Of a stretch of 17,210 nt of DNA, positions 7,426 to 16,007 are shown piece after piece. Position numbers and translations under genes: made by a program. The DNA is from Candidatus Neomicrothrix sp. UBA7388 (GTDB lineage: Bacteria; Actinomycetota; Acidimicrobiia; Acidimicrobiales; Poriferisodalaceae). The first letter of the stretch is position 1; each line of letters starts with the position of its first letter. The stretch covers positions 1 through 17,210 of the forward strand of contig DKNM01000009.1 of the NCBI GenBank assembly GCA_002470695.1. Reading direction: 5' to 3'. The notes under the pieces are model-generated. The model saw nothing but the letters and a program-made list of their open reading frames with translations, searched no databases and was not told the DNA's origin.

Positions 7426-8279
7426 GTGTCGTTTCGGTAATGACTCACCCTGATCGTCAAGAATGGCTAAACCTGACATCGGAGCTAACTTCTTATTTGC
7501 TTGATTTGGGAAATTCTGTTCGAATGATCCCAGTCGAGGCTGAGGCTATTGGGAAATCTGAACTGGCTTGTCCTCCTGAACACTTTGCTGACGGAGCGGA
7601 TCTTGCCTTGAGCGTTGGTGGCGACGGGACGATGCTCAGAACTTTTGAGAGAGTCGCCAAATTCGATGTTCCTGTGCTCGGGATAAATGTCGGTCTCCTA
7701 GGGTATTTGGCCGAGTTCGAGGCGGAGGAAGCGAAGGGGGCTATTGGGGCAGCGTTGAAAGGTGAATTGCCGGTCGAGGAGCGTCTGATGGTCGAGAGCC
7801 GAATCGAACGCACGACGGGTGAAATCGAGGGGCCTTGGACGGGACTCAATGAAGCCGTTATAGAGAAGAAATCTCAGGGTCACACAGTCCGTCTAGAGGT
7901 CACCATTGACGGTTCTGTTTTTGCTACATATGCGGGCGATGGCCTAATCGTTTCAACCCCAACGGGATCGACTGCGTACAACCTCTCTGCACGGGGCTCA
8001 ATTGTTGCTCCTACCCATTGGTCGCTCCAGCTCACCCCGGTGGCACCACACATGCTGTTCGATCGTTCCTTGGTTTTGCGCCCTGATACTCAAATCCGCA
8101 TTGCGGTGGTAGGCGAACGAGAAGCAAATCTCTCGATAGATGGCCGTAGCGTGGCCGCTTTAAGCGATGGTGACGTAATGATGGCTAGTCGCTCACAAAC
8201 CATCGCGCGTCTTGTGACATCTGGTTCTGGCGGTTTCCAGCAGGTGTTAAAACAAAAGTTTGGTCTCAAGGACCGCTGA
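7422..8279 (+). CDS. nadK: NAD kinase
   Basis: A 285-residue cytoplasmic kinase that phosphorylates NAD to NADP. The family signatures are in order: LSVGGDGTMLRTFERV with GGDGT at 66-70, LGINVGLLGYLAEFE (86-100), GLNEAVIEK with the substrate-binding NE at 143-144, and VSTPTGSTAYNLSARGS (177-193), then LTPVAPHMLFDRSLVL. Length is normal for the bacterial enzyme. The ATG overlaps the tlyA stop by 4 nt and the TGA shares one base with the recN ATG, so tlyA, nadK and recN are almost certainly one transcript. The same trio is adjacent in M. tuberculosis and many other bacteria. Confidence 0.96.
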   Translation: MSVVSVMTHPDRQEWLNLTSELTSYLLDLGNSVRMIPVEAEAIGKSELACPPEHFADGADLALSVGGDGTMLRTFERVAKFDVPVLGINVGLLGYLAEFEAEEAKGAIGAALKGELPVEERLMVESRIERTTGEIEGPWTGLNEAVIEKKSQGHTVRLEVTIDGSVFATYAGDGLIVSTPTGSTAYNLSARGSIVAPTHWSLQLTPVAPHMLFDRSLVLRPDTQIRIAVVGEREANLSIDGRSVAALSDGDVMMASRSQTIARLVTSGSGGFQQVLKQKFGLKDR

Positions 8280-9874
8280 TGCTGCTGGAACTCTCGGTTC
8301 AGAACTTAGGGGTAATCGAATCATCATCGTTTATTTTGAGTCCTGGAGTGAGCGCGCTTACTGGTGAGACCGGTGCCGGAAAAACGATGGTCGTTCAGGC
8401 TATTGAGCTTTTGACAGGCGGTCGCGCTGACGGGTCAATGGTCCGAAGAGGTGCCGATCAGGCATTGGTTGAGGGCCGATTCGAAACGCCTGAAGGGGCT
8501 GAGATAATACTTAAGCGCGTCATACCATCAAAAGGTCGCAGTAGGGCATATGTTGACGGTTCTCTGGCAGGGGCATCGCAGCTCTCTGAAATTGGCTTGA
8601 GTTTGGTTGACCTTCACGGCCAGCATCAACACCAGTCGCTTTTGAACCAAAAAACCCAGCGAAGAGCGCTAGACGTCTTCGCAAAAATCGATCTTAGAGC
8701 ACTGATTTCTGCGAGATCTGAATGCCGCCGGTTACAGGCAGAGATCGAAGAAATGGGAGGAGACGCCAAGGCGAGAGCCCGTGAAGTTGATCTTTTGAAG
8801 TTCCAGATCGACGAAATTGCTGCACTAAACATTCAGAGTCCGGATGAATTAAACGCGTTGGAAAAGTTGGAAGAACTTCTAACTAATGCAGAAGAACGGA
8901 TCGAGGCAGGCGGTCATACTCGTGAGCGCATCTCGGGCGATGGCGGTCTCCTTGATCAAATTGGTGAGACAATTCAACGGCTTGGCGACGAGTCGCCTTA
9001 TAGGGAGATCACTGAGCGCCTTAGGGGTATCCAGGCTGAAATGTCTGATGTTTCGGCCATTCTTCGTGAAAGGATCGATGGCATAGAAGACGACCCGCAA
9101 CGGCTAATGGAAGTAGGCGGTCGAAGAAAGTCACTCATTGAGCTTCAACGAAAGTACGGGGACACGCTTGCCGAGGTTATTGCGTACCAACAGCAGGCAT
9201 CCGAAAGATTATTAGAGCTTGAGAGTCACGACGTACGGGCGGCAGCCCTAGAGACTAAATTGCTTTCCAGTGAAGTAGAGCTAGCGGAAAACGCCGCAAA
9301 GGTGGCGAATAATCGCCGCAAAGCCGCTCCGCACTTGGCATCGGAGGTTAGTAAGCATCTATCTGATTTGGCTCTTGAAAATGCCGGGCTCTTGATCGAC
9401 GTTCGGGGTGAAGACCCCGCTGATGACGTGGAAATCATGTTCCGAGCGAATAGCGGAACTAATTGGCACGGTTTGTCGAACGTTGCTTCCGGTGGTGAGC
9501 TAGCCCGGGTAATGCTTGCGCTTAGACTTGTCCTGACATCGGGCCCTCCAACACTTGTCTTTGATGAGGTCGATGCGGGGATAGGAGGCACGGCGGCATT
9601 GTCTGTCGGGAAAGCGTTAAGCCGCTTAGGGCTTTCCCACCAAGTGCTGGTTGTGACGCACCTGCCTCAAGTAGCGGCGTATGCGGATAACCACATAGTT
9701 GTTGACAAGCTAGATGATGGCAACAACGTAGTTTCAACCCTAAACATGGTCGCTGGCGATGCTCGAGTTCGGGAGTTGACTCGCATGCTTGCAGGACAAC
9801 CTGAATCGCTAAGCGGTCGCAATCATGCCACCGAGTTGCTTGAACAGGCACGCAATGAGCGGGACAGCTTGTGA
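8279..9874 (+). CDS. recN: DNA repair protein RecN
   Basis: A 531-residue SMC-like ATPase acting early in double-strand-break repair and recombination. Walker A is GETGAGKT at 29-36. A Q-loop-like region follows, LVDLHGQHQHQSLL. The middle third is helical and charged, consistent with the short coiled coil of RecN. The ABC signature is LSNVASGGELARVMLALRL (about 399-417) and Walker B is TLVFDEVDAGIGG (about 424-436), followed by VLVVTHLPQVAAYAD. It is slightly shorter than the usual 550-590 residues but all ATPase motifs are intact. It starts on the last base of the nadK stop and overlaps steA by GTGA. No LexA-type SOS box was recognised, as expected for a gene inside an operon. Confidence 0.95.
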   Translation: MLLELSVQNLGVIESSSFILSPGVSALTGETGAGKTMVVQAIELLTGGRADGSMVRRGADQALVEGRFETPEGAEIILKRVIPSKGRSRAYVDGSLAGASQLSEIGLSLVDLHGQHQHQSLLNQKTQRRALDVFAKIDLRALISARSECRRLQAEIEEMGGDAKARAREVDLLKFQIDEIAALNIQSPDELNALEKLEELLTNAEERIEAGGHTRERISGDGGLLDQIGETIQRLGDESPYREITERLRGIQAEMSDVSAILRERIDGIEDDPQRLMEVGGRRKSLIELQRKYGDTLAEVIAYQQQASERLLELESHDVRAAALETKLLSSEVELAENAAKVANNRRKAAPHLASEVSKHLSDLALENAGLLIDVRGEDPADDVEIMFRANSGTNWHGLSNVASGGELARVMLALRLVLTSGPPTLVFDEVDAGIGGTAALSVGKALSRLGLSHQVLVVTHLPQVAAYADNHIVVDKLDDGNNVVSTLNMVAGDARVRELTRMLAGQPESLSGRNHATELLEQARNERDSL

Positions 9875-11022
9875 GACTCAGGCGAAAAGACGAAGAAAGA
9901 CATAGAAAAGGTTTTCAAGCTGCCGTACGCGTAGACCGCAGAACCAAAAACCTGATTCCACGGCTCCGGGCCGGCGAAATCGCAGCTGTTCATCACGAGG
10001 ACATTGATCGGGTGGCGGCCGAAGGTCTAATAGCGGCTGGCGTTTCGGCGGTGTTTAATGCCACGCAAAGTCTGACAGGTAAGTACCCGGCTCAAGGGGC
10101 ACTGCTTCTATTGCGAGCGGGAATACCAGTGATCGATGAGATTGGAGTCAGCGCATTCAATCGTCTGCGCGACGGCTCGGTAGTTTCCGTTGAGGGAAAC
10201 GAAATACGTGCTGACGGAACAGCTTTCTGTAGCGGAAAGCGTTTAGACCTAAGCGATATCGAAATACGTTTAGAGGCAGCGCGCGAAGCCGTGAGTGGCC
10301 AACTTGGCGAATTTGCTACGAACACTTTGCAATACCTTGCCAACGAACCAGAACTAATCACTGAAGATTTGGAAGTACCAACTGTCCGCACGACTTTTGC
10401 TCAACGGCAGGTACTCGTCGTCGTTAGAGGCATCGATTACCGCGAAGACCTAGGCACTCTCAAGCGGTCAGGTTATGTGAGTGAAATGCGTCCGATTCTT
10501 ATTGGCGTGGACGGCGGGGCAGACGCATTGTTGGAGGTGGGACTCAAGCCTGATCTGATAGTGGGCGACTTTGACTCTGTCTCCCGAGAGGCTCTCGACT
10601 CCGGTGCTCAGTTATTTGTGCATGCATACCCTGGCGGGGAAGCCCCTGGGTCGAGTCGTTTAGAGAGACTCGGCTTTCACTATGACGTTGTAGAAGGTAT
10701 GGGCACCAGTGAAGACATAGCTATGCGTATGGCCTTCGAGGGTAGTGCCGAACTTATTGTGCTTGTTGGGTCGCACACCTCTATGGCGGACTTCTTCGAC
10801 AAGGGTCGCAGGGGGATGGCGTCTACATTTCTAACGCGAATGAAGGTTTCCTCCATTTTGGTTGACGCGAAGGGTGTGGGAAGGCTCTACCGAACGCAAG
10901 TCCGCAAACGCGACTTGGCGCTACTAGTTTTGTCTGCTCTATTCACGCTCGGCGTCATCGCTGTCGTTACTGAACCGGTTCGCCTCTTATTGCGGACGCT
11001 ATGGCTCAATCTAGGGATGTGA
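9871..11022 (+). CDS. steA: SteA-like cytokinetic-ring protein
   Basis: A 383-residue protein matching the actinobacterial SteA family (M. tuberculosis Rv1697). The N-terminal domain holds VDRRTKNLIPRLRAGEIAAV and the stretch TGKYPAQGALLLLRAGIPVID. The C-terminal half resembles thiamin pyrophosphokinase: VLVVVRGIDYREDLGTL, GVDGGADALLEVGLKPDLI, VGDFDSVSREAL, AYPGGEAPG, GTSEDIAMRMA and DKGRRGMASTFLTRMKV. One transmembrane helix is at about 350-367 (LALLVLSALFTLGVIAVV). In Corynebacterium glutamicum SteA acts with SteB in daughter-cell separation upstream of the RipC-FtsEX peptidoglycan hydrolase pathway. Despite the fold, a thiamin kinase role is unlikely given the family. It overlaps recN by 4 nt and lies 6 nt before the SteB-like gene. 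Confidence 0.9.
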   Translation: MRLRRKDEERHRKGFQAAVRVDRRTKNLIPRLRAGEIAAVHHEDIDRVAAEGLIAAGVSAVFNATQSLTGKYPAQGALLLLRAGIPVIDEIGVSAFNRLRDGSVVSVEGNEIRADGTAFCSGKRLDLSDIEIRLEAAREAVSGQLGEFATNTLQYLANEPELITEDLEVPTVRTTFAQRQVLVVVRGIDYREDLGTLKRSGYVSEMRPILIGVDGGADALLEVGLKPDLIVGDFDSVSREALDSGAQLFVHAYPGGEAPGSSRLERLGFHYDVVEGMGTSEDIAMRMAFEGSAELIVLVGSHTSMADFFDKGRRGMASTFLTRMKVSSILVDAKGVGRLYRTQVRKRDLALLVLSALFTLGVIAVVTEPVRLLLRTLWLNLGM

Positions 11023-11028
11023 ATACTT

Positions 11029-12096
11029 GTGATCAATCTGCGATACCACATCGTTAGCATCGTTGCTGTTTTCCTAGCACTTGGTATTGGTCTTGCGCTC
11101 GGTTCAACTTTTGTTGATTCAATTCTTGTAAATGAATTGAAAGACCAGGTAGACGAATTTGAGATTGAGCAACAAGATGCTCTTGAACTCAGAGACACGG
11201 CCATCGCTCAGAGGGAGGAGACAATGCTGGCTTTGGCGACTCTTGAAAGTAACGCTGAGACGGCCAAGAAGCTTCACGCAACGGAACTTGAGAATTTAGA
11301 GCGAACCCTTATCCAAGAAAACGAGTCACTATCCGAGGAAGCCCAAAAACTTGCTGGAGAGAACCGCGACATCTTGGAGGGGGTGCAACGATTGATGCCC
11401 GTCAACCGTCTTATGGGAACCTCATGGGTGGTAATGGCTCCCATAGGCATTAAGAGAAATGTTTTGAACGAAGTTCGTGAGCTTCTCATGCGATCAGAGG
11501 GTCAGTACCTTGGAACCTTTTGGGTGCGCCCGGAGATGAAGATAAATATTGAAAACGGGGAGATCGCCCTTGAGTCTCTTTTCCCGGCCAATGTTTCACC
11601 GGTCGATATGCGTTCGCTTTTAGTTGCGCAACTAGCGGAGGAAATATTTTCTGCTGATTTAGATGGCCCCGCTAGAGGCAATAACGGTGAAGATTTCATC
11701 GCTGAACTAATCGAAGCGGGCGCGCTGAGGTATGACCGTTACCAAGGTTCTTCAACGAGCGAAGAAACTGCTGCATTGGCGAACAGGGTTCTCATTGTGA
11801 CGGACGGATTACACAACGACCTCTTTGACGAGTTTTTTGTTCCCTTAATAGAGGAGATCACTAAGCGCGGTGGAGTCGGCGTTGGAGCAGTCGCTCAGCT
11901 AGACGCGACAAATCAACAATCGGATCATGCTGTCGACAGGATTCGAAACGATTCGAGTTTGTCGATAGCTTGGGCAACTTTCGATTCCGTTGATGCTTTG
12001 CTTGGTCGGGAGGGCTTACTGGTGGGGCTGGATAGTTTGCCCGATGTTGGTCATTTCGGTGAGCTGCCGAGCGCAGAAAGCCGGTTCCCCAGATGA
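11029..12096 (+). CDS. SteB/MctB-like membrane-anchored coiled-coil protein
   Basis: A 355-residue protein with an N-terminal membrane anchor (about 8-28, HIVSIVAVFLALGIGLALGS) and a charged coiled coil at about 33-100, followed by a predicted extracytoplasmic domain. The start, MINLRYHIVSIVAVFLALGIG, closely resembles M. tuberculosis Rv1698 (MctB), described both as a copper-efflux-linked channel protein and as SteB in cell separation. No Cys- or Met-rich copper motif is evident here, so I favour the SteB role by context, without proof. The start is GTG; a weak AGGG sits about 12 nt upstream. It overlaps the glycosyltransferase gene by ATGA, linking it to the sugar genes. Confidence 0.85.
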   Translation: MINLRYHIVSIVAVFLALGIGLALGSTFVDSILVNELKDQVDEFEIEQQDALELRDTAIAQREETMLALATLESNAETAKKLHATELENLERTLIQENESLSEEAQKLAGENRDILEGVQRLMPVNRLMGTSWVVMAPIGIKRNVLNEVRELLMRSEGQYLGTFWVRPEMKINIENGEIALESLFPANVSPVDMRSLLVAQLAEEIFSADLDGPARGNNGEDFIAELIEAGALRYDRYQGSSTSEETAALANRVLIVTDGLHNDLFDEFFVPLIEEITKRGGVGVGAVAQLDATNQQSDHAVDRIRNDSSLSIAWATFDSVDALLGREGLLVGLDSLPDVGHFGELPSAESRFPR

Positions 12097-12812
12097 CGCA
12101 CGCCGTTGCGATAGTCCCGGCTAAAGACAGGGTTGACTTAGTGGCGGCGACTGTGTCGGCATTGCTTGACACGGGCGAAGTGGGAGAAGTGCTAGTCGTT
12201 GATGACGGGTCCGTCGATGGTACTGGCGAGAGCGCGTCCAAGGCTGGAGCTAGGGTCATCGCGCTGAAGTCGAATATAGGAAAGGGCGGGGCTGTCGCAG
12301 CTGGCGTGGCGGCTTCAGGAGCGCCGGACACATATTTGTTAATAGATGCCGATTTAGGCGATTCAGCTGCGTCGGCTTCCGACTTACTCACCCCAGTTGC
12401 CGAAGGTGCAGCGGATATGGTGATCGGTATTTTGCCAGAGACAAATAGGTCGAAAGGATTTGGCATAGCGAAACGGTCCGCAGCTTTGTTGTTGGAGGAG
12501 GCTACAGGCCAGAAATTCGTTGAGCCTTTATCTGGCCAGCGAGCAATTCGTGGCCCCTTGCTGCGCTCCTTGACCTTGGCACCAAGGTTCGGTTTAGAGC
12601 TGGGACTCACTATCGATGTCCATGTTGAGGGAGGTCGGATTCAGGAAGTTCCGACGCAGTTCATTCATGTGCCCAGCAAACGAACCCCTAAAGGGTTTGC
12701 ACACCGGGGTGCTCAGATGATCGACCTGATGCAGGCATCCGCATCCCGACTAGGGTGGCGTTGCACCCTTAGGGTCACAACGCGTTCACTAGTGAGGCGA
12801 AGCCGGCAATGA
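12093..12812 (+). CDS. Family 2 (GT-A) glycosyltransferase
   Basis: A 239-residue cytoplasmic-face glycosyltransferase. The nucleotide-sugar domain shows VAIVPAKDR (5-13), VLVVDDGSVDGTGE (33-46), NIGKGGAVAAGV (61-72) and the metal-binding DADLGD (85-90). Acceptor-side motifs are EPLSGQRAIRG (144-154), FGLELGLTID (166-175) and KGFAHRGAQMIDL (200-212). There is no transmembrane helix, unlike many polyprenyl-phosphate glycosyltransferases of this family. Donor and acceptor are unknown; relatives include dolichol-phosphate mannosyltransferase-like and GpgS-like enzymes. Overlaps of 4 nt on both sides place it between the SteB-like gene and the MraY-like gene, so it may act on a lipid-linked product of the latter. 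Confidence 0.86.
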   Translation: MTHAVAIVPAKDRVDLVAATVSALLDTGEVGEVLVVDDGSVDGTGESASKAGARVIALKSNIGKGGAVAAGVAASGAPDTYLLIDADLGDSAASASDLLTPVAEGAADMVIGILPETNRSKGFGIAKRSAALLLEEATGQKFVEPLSGQRAIRGPLLRSLTLAPRFGLELGLTIDVHVEGGRIQEVPTQFIHVPSKRTPKGFAHRGAQMIDLMQASASRLGWRCTLRVTTRSLVRRSRQ

Positions 12813-13675
12813 TCTTTACCTTGGGAGTCTTCGTCGTAGCTATTTTGGCTGCCCTCTTGGCGTGGGGGCGCTTGGGTGACCATCTGAAAGTAGTGGGCCC
12901 GACGAAAGACAATTATCGGGGTCTACCGATTTTCAGCGCCTCCGGAATTATCTTGATTGCTGTGGAAGCGCTAGTCGTGGCCAACGTCTACTGGGGTTTC
13001 AGTGCATCGATATATGGCTCACATGCTCTGGCAGTTCTATGCCTGGTAGCAATATTTGGATTGTTGGGTTGGATCGACGATACGAAGGCACAATCTCTTG
13101 CTGGAGGTTTCGAAGGTCACATTCGGGCTTCTCTCACGCAGAGATCGATGACTACAGGTCTCATGAAACTCGTTGGGGGAGTCGTCGTGGCTTTCTTTGC
13201 GGTTTGGATCGCCGATATCTCTGAAGGTTTAGTTGAGTTGACGCGCGGTGCTGCCATAGTTGCCTTAGGCGCCAATCTCTTGAATCTGTTTGATCGCGCC
13301 CCTGCGCGTTCCTCGAAAATCTCATTGCTTTGGTTTCTTCTATTGTTTGTTCCGATTCTGGTCTGGGGCGATAGCTACTCAATGTTGCATTTAGTGTGGG
13401 CAGCGGGAGTAGTGGGGGCGAGCATCGGATTGGCTCCGTCTGAGTTACTGGAACGACACATGCAGGGCGATACAGGTGTTAACCCCACGGGCGCAGTCTT
13501 GGGGTTCTGCACCCTGCTGGTCAGCGGCAATTTAGTGCAATGGGGAGTGTTGGTGATTCTGGCGTTACTGAATCTCTTAAGCGAAAAAGTTTCGTTCTCC
13601 AGCGTCATTGAACGCAATGCGTTACTTAGTCGTATTGACAGAGCTGGGCTTCGGCCTCGAGGCATTAAGAGTTGA
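12809..13675 (+). CDS. Divergent MraY/WecA-like polyprenyl-phosphate sugar-phosphate transferase
   Basis: A 288-residue integral membrane protein with about eight hydrophobic segments (near 1-20, 43-63, 72-89, 121-138, 146-160, 170-187, 193-210 and 226-256). It keeps several features of the polyprenyl-phosphate N-acetylhexosamine-1-phosphate transferase family: WIDDTK at 88-93, TGLMKLVGG around K120, NLLNLFD at 156-162 and MQGDTGVNPTG at 218-228. It departs at the NxxNxxDGxDG motif, which here reads NLLNLFDRAPARSSK, and I see no C-terminal HxH/HHH cluster. It is therefore a paralogue of MraY/WecA whose activity and substrate cannot be assumed. It is translationally coupled (ATGA) to the glycosyltransferase and ends 112 nt before pyrG. 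A non-catalytic or lipid-carrier role is possible. Confidence 0.8.
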   Translation: MIFTLGVFVVAILAALLAWGRLGDHLKVVGPTKDNYRGLPIFSASGIILIAVEALVVANVYWGFSASIYGSHALAVLCLVAIFGLLGWIDDTKAQSLAGGFEGHIRASLTQRSMTTGLMKLVGGVVVAFFAVWIADISEGLVELTRGAAIVALGANLLNLFDRAPARSSKISLLWFLLLFVPILVWGDSYSMLHLVWAAGVVGASIGLAPSELLERHMQGDTGVNPTGAVLGFCTLLVSGNLVQWGVLVILALLNLLSEKVSFSSVIERNALLSRIDRAGLRPRGIKS

Positions 13676-13787
13676 GATTAAAAATAATCATCGTCGGCGC
13701 AACAAGTTCGAAAACTGTTGGCAACGGTCAACAACATTTGAGACTCCAACCGCTAAGTTCTTTTTTCAGTGTGCCGAGATCTGAATC

Positions 13788-15431
13788 ATGACTAAACATA
13801 TTTTTGTTACGGGTGGGGTAGCTAGCGGCTTGGGCAAGGGTATAACGGGGTCCTCGTTAGGGCGGTTGCTCAAGGCGCGTGGCCTCCGCGTCACTATGCA
13901 AAAATTTGACCCCTACATAAACGTGGACCCAGGAACCATGAATCCGTTTGAGCATGGGGAGGTCTTTGTAACAGATGACGGCGGCGAAACGGACTTAGAC
14001 CTCGGTCATTACGAACGCTTCATAGATGAACCTTTAACGAAAGACTCGAACGCGACAACAGGTTCGATCTACCAGACGGTATTAGCCGCCGAACGTCATG
14101 GAGACTACCTCGGCAAGACTGTCCAAGTTATTCCTCATATCACTGATGAAATTAAGCGACGGATTCGGCGACTTGCAACAGCGGACGTTGACGTCGTTAT
14201 TACGGAAGTCGGTGGCACTGCTGGGGATATCGAAATCCTCCCTTTCCTTGAGGCGATCAGGCAAATGCGTTTGGATGCAGGGCGGGGAAACGTCTGTTAT
14301 GTCCATGTCACTTTGGTTCCATTTATAGGACCATCGGGCGAACAAAAGACTAAACCGACGCAGCACTCCGTTACTGAGTTGCGGAGTAGAGGCATTCAAC
14401 CTGATGCAGTTGTTTTGAGAAGCGAGGAACCGATCGATACTGCCCTTCGAGGGAAGATTTCTCGTTTGTGCGACGTTGAACTTGCAGGCGTAGTCAATGC
14501 ACCAGACGCGTCGAATCTTTATGAGGTGCCTCTAATCCTCCACGAGGAGGGCCTTGATAGATATGTATGCGAAATCTTGGGACTGGCTAACCTCGAGCCC
14601 GACCTGAGTTCTTGGTCCTTGTTGGTCGAACGGATCGAGCGAGCCACATCTCAAGTGCGAATCGGAATTATCGGGAAATATGTGAGCCTTCCAGATGCCT
14701 ATATGTCGGTCGTGGAAGCCTTGCGTCATGGAGGATACGACTCTGGAGCCAATGTCGAGATTGACTGGATTCAGGCTGAAGACGTTGAAGGTCTCTTGGC
14801 TGATGGGCGATTGGGCCATCTTGACGGAATGATTATTCCCGGCGGTTTTGGTGAACGTGGTGTCGAAGGAAAAATAGCCGCTGCTAGATATGCAAGGGAA
14901 CATGAGATCCCCTGCCTTGGTATTTGTCTAGGCCTGCAGGTCATGGTTACAGAATTCTGCAGGAATCAGCTGGGATTAGTTGGCGCCAACAGCAGAGAGT
15001 TCGACCCGACCACAGCGCACCCTGTTGTCGATCTGATGGACTCTCAACGCGACGTAACGGATTTGGGGGGAACCATGAGGTTAGGTTTGTACCCCGCACG
15101 GTTGTTAGAAGACAGCAAGGTAGCTGCGCTGTATGAGGAATCTTTGGTTTATGAGCGTCACCGACATCGGTACGAAGTAAATAATGATTACCGAGCGCCT
15201 ATCGAGTCGGAAGGTTTGAAGTGCAGCGGCCTATCGCCCGATGGTCGTTTGGTTGAGTTTATTGAGTTGGAAGACCACCCTTATTGGGTGGGAACGCAAG
15301 CGCATCCTGAGTTCAAGAGCCGACCTGATCGCCCCGCGCCTCTCTTCCGTGGTCTTGTTCGAGCAGCTTTGACGCGAGCCGAAGGCAGGAATCCAAAACT
15401 TTTGGAGTCCAGCGCCGAGTCGATGGATTAA
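13788..15431 (+). CDS. pyrG: CTP synthase
   Basis: A 547-residue enzyme that aminates UTP to CTP using ATP and glutamine. The synthetase domain (1 to about 270) starts [17 protein letters not shown], with [20 protein letters not shown] (39-58) and [17 protein letters not shown] (62-78). The class I glutamine amidotransferase domain holds PGGFGERG (351-358), the nucleophile C380 in LGICLGLQ, and H506/E508 in [10 protein letters not shown]. Full length is normal. The usual DDGAETDLD reads DDGGETDLD and the P-loop reads [10 protein letters not shown], both mild changes. It has its own 112-nt leader, with only a weak Shine-Dalgarno (GAG at about 13775), and is followed 3 nt later by the NUDIX gene, as in M. 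tuberculosis (Rv1699-Rv1700). Confidence 0.97.
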   Translation: MTKHIFVTGGVASGLGKGITGSSLGRLLKARGLRVTMQKFDPYINVDPGTMNPFEHGEVFVTDDGGETDLDLGHYERFIDEPLTKDSNATTGSIYQTVLAAERHGDYLGKTVQVIPHITDEIKRRIRRLATADVDVVITEVGGTAGDIEILPFLEAIRQMRLDAGRGNVCYVHVTLVPFIGPSGEQKTKPTQHSVTELRSRGIQPDAVVLRSEEPIDTALRGKISRLCDVELAGVVNAPDASNLYEVPLILHEEGLDRYVCEILGLANLEPDLSSWSLLVERIERATSQVRIGIIGKYVSLPDAYMSVVEALRHGGYDSGANVEIDWIQAEDVEGLLADGRLGHLDGMIIPGGFGERGVEGKIAAARYAREHEIPCLGICLGLQVMVTEFCRNQLGLVGANSREFDPTTAHPVVDLMDSQRDVTDLGGTMRLGLYPARLLEDSKVAALYEESLVYERHRHRYEVNNDYRAPIESEGLKCSGLSPDGRLVEFIELEDHPYWVGTQAHPEFKSRPDRPAPLFRGLVRAALTRAEGRNPKLLESSAESMD

Positions 15432-15434
15432 CAG

Positions 15435-16007
15435 ATGGTCGGCTTACCCGACCCGGAATTCTCCTTATTGGATGAGGAGTTAATTCACTCTGGTTATGCA
15501 TTTGAACTCTTGTCAACGACTTGGGTCGACTCATCGGGTAAAAGATTTGAGCGCGATATCGTCCGACATCGTGGAGCAGTTGCCGTTGTGCCCATAACGA
15601 ACGATGGGCATCATGTTCTTCTGGTCCGGCAATTCCGAACGGCCATAAATGATTGGCTGTTGGAGCTACCTGCAGGACTGCGAGACAAAGATGGAGAATC
15701 TGAGGTCGAAACCGCGCTTCGCGAACTCGAAGAAGAAGTTGGTTGTATACCGGGAAGTATTGAGCACTTGGCAACTCTTGTTACTGCTGTGGGGTTTACT
15801 GATGAGTCCATCGCTATTTATTTGGCCTCCGATCTAACTTGGACTCAACGGCTTGCAGACGGCGTGGAGGAGGAGTCCATGACTGTCGAAACGGTTCCTC
15901 TCTCGGAGATTGACAAGATGATCGAGGTTGGGCACATAACGGACGCGAAGACCGTAGCGGGCTTGCTTTTAGCCCGCGACAGAATTGCTGACGTTCATGG
16001 CTCTTGA
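15435..16007 (+). CDS. NUDIX hydrolase, ADP-ribose pyrophosphatase-like
   Basis: A 190-residue NUDIX enzyme, probably hydrolysing ADP-ribose or a similar nucleotide sugar to AMP and a sugar phosphate in the cytoplasm. The Nudix box runs from G81 (ELPAGLRDKDGE) through RELEEEVG (96-103). Its first spacing is six residues rather than five, which I recall as also present in the M. tuberculosis ADP-ribose pyrophosphatase Rv1700, the positional counterpart. FERDIVRHRGAVAVVPI (38-54) and VLLVRQFRTAINDWLLELPAG (61-81) are typical of this subfamily. It starts 3 nt after pyrG and its end overlaps xerD by 11 nt. Confidence 0.93.
   Translation: MVGLPDPEFSLLDEELIHSGYAFELLSTTWVDSSGKRFERDIVRHRGAVAVVPITNDGHHVLLVRQFRTAINDWLLELPAGLRDKDGESEVETALRELEEEVGCIPGSIEHLATLVTAVGFTDESIAIYLASDLTWTQRLADGVEEESMTVETVPLSEIDKMIEVGHITDAKTVAGLLLARDRIADVHGS

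Noticed and set aside
11861..12610. 249-codon minus-strand ORF antisense to the SteB-like and glycosyltransferase genes
   Set aside because: Rich in Ala, Ser and Pro from complementary codons, crosses the junction of two well-supported genes, and has no recognised motif.
13718..13746. Possible -35 (TTGGCA) for a pyrG promoter
   Set aside because: No acceptable -10 lies 16-18 nt downstream.
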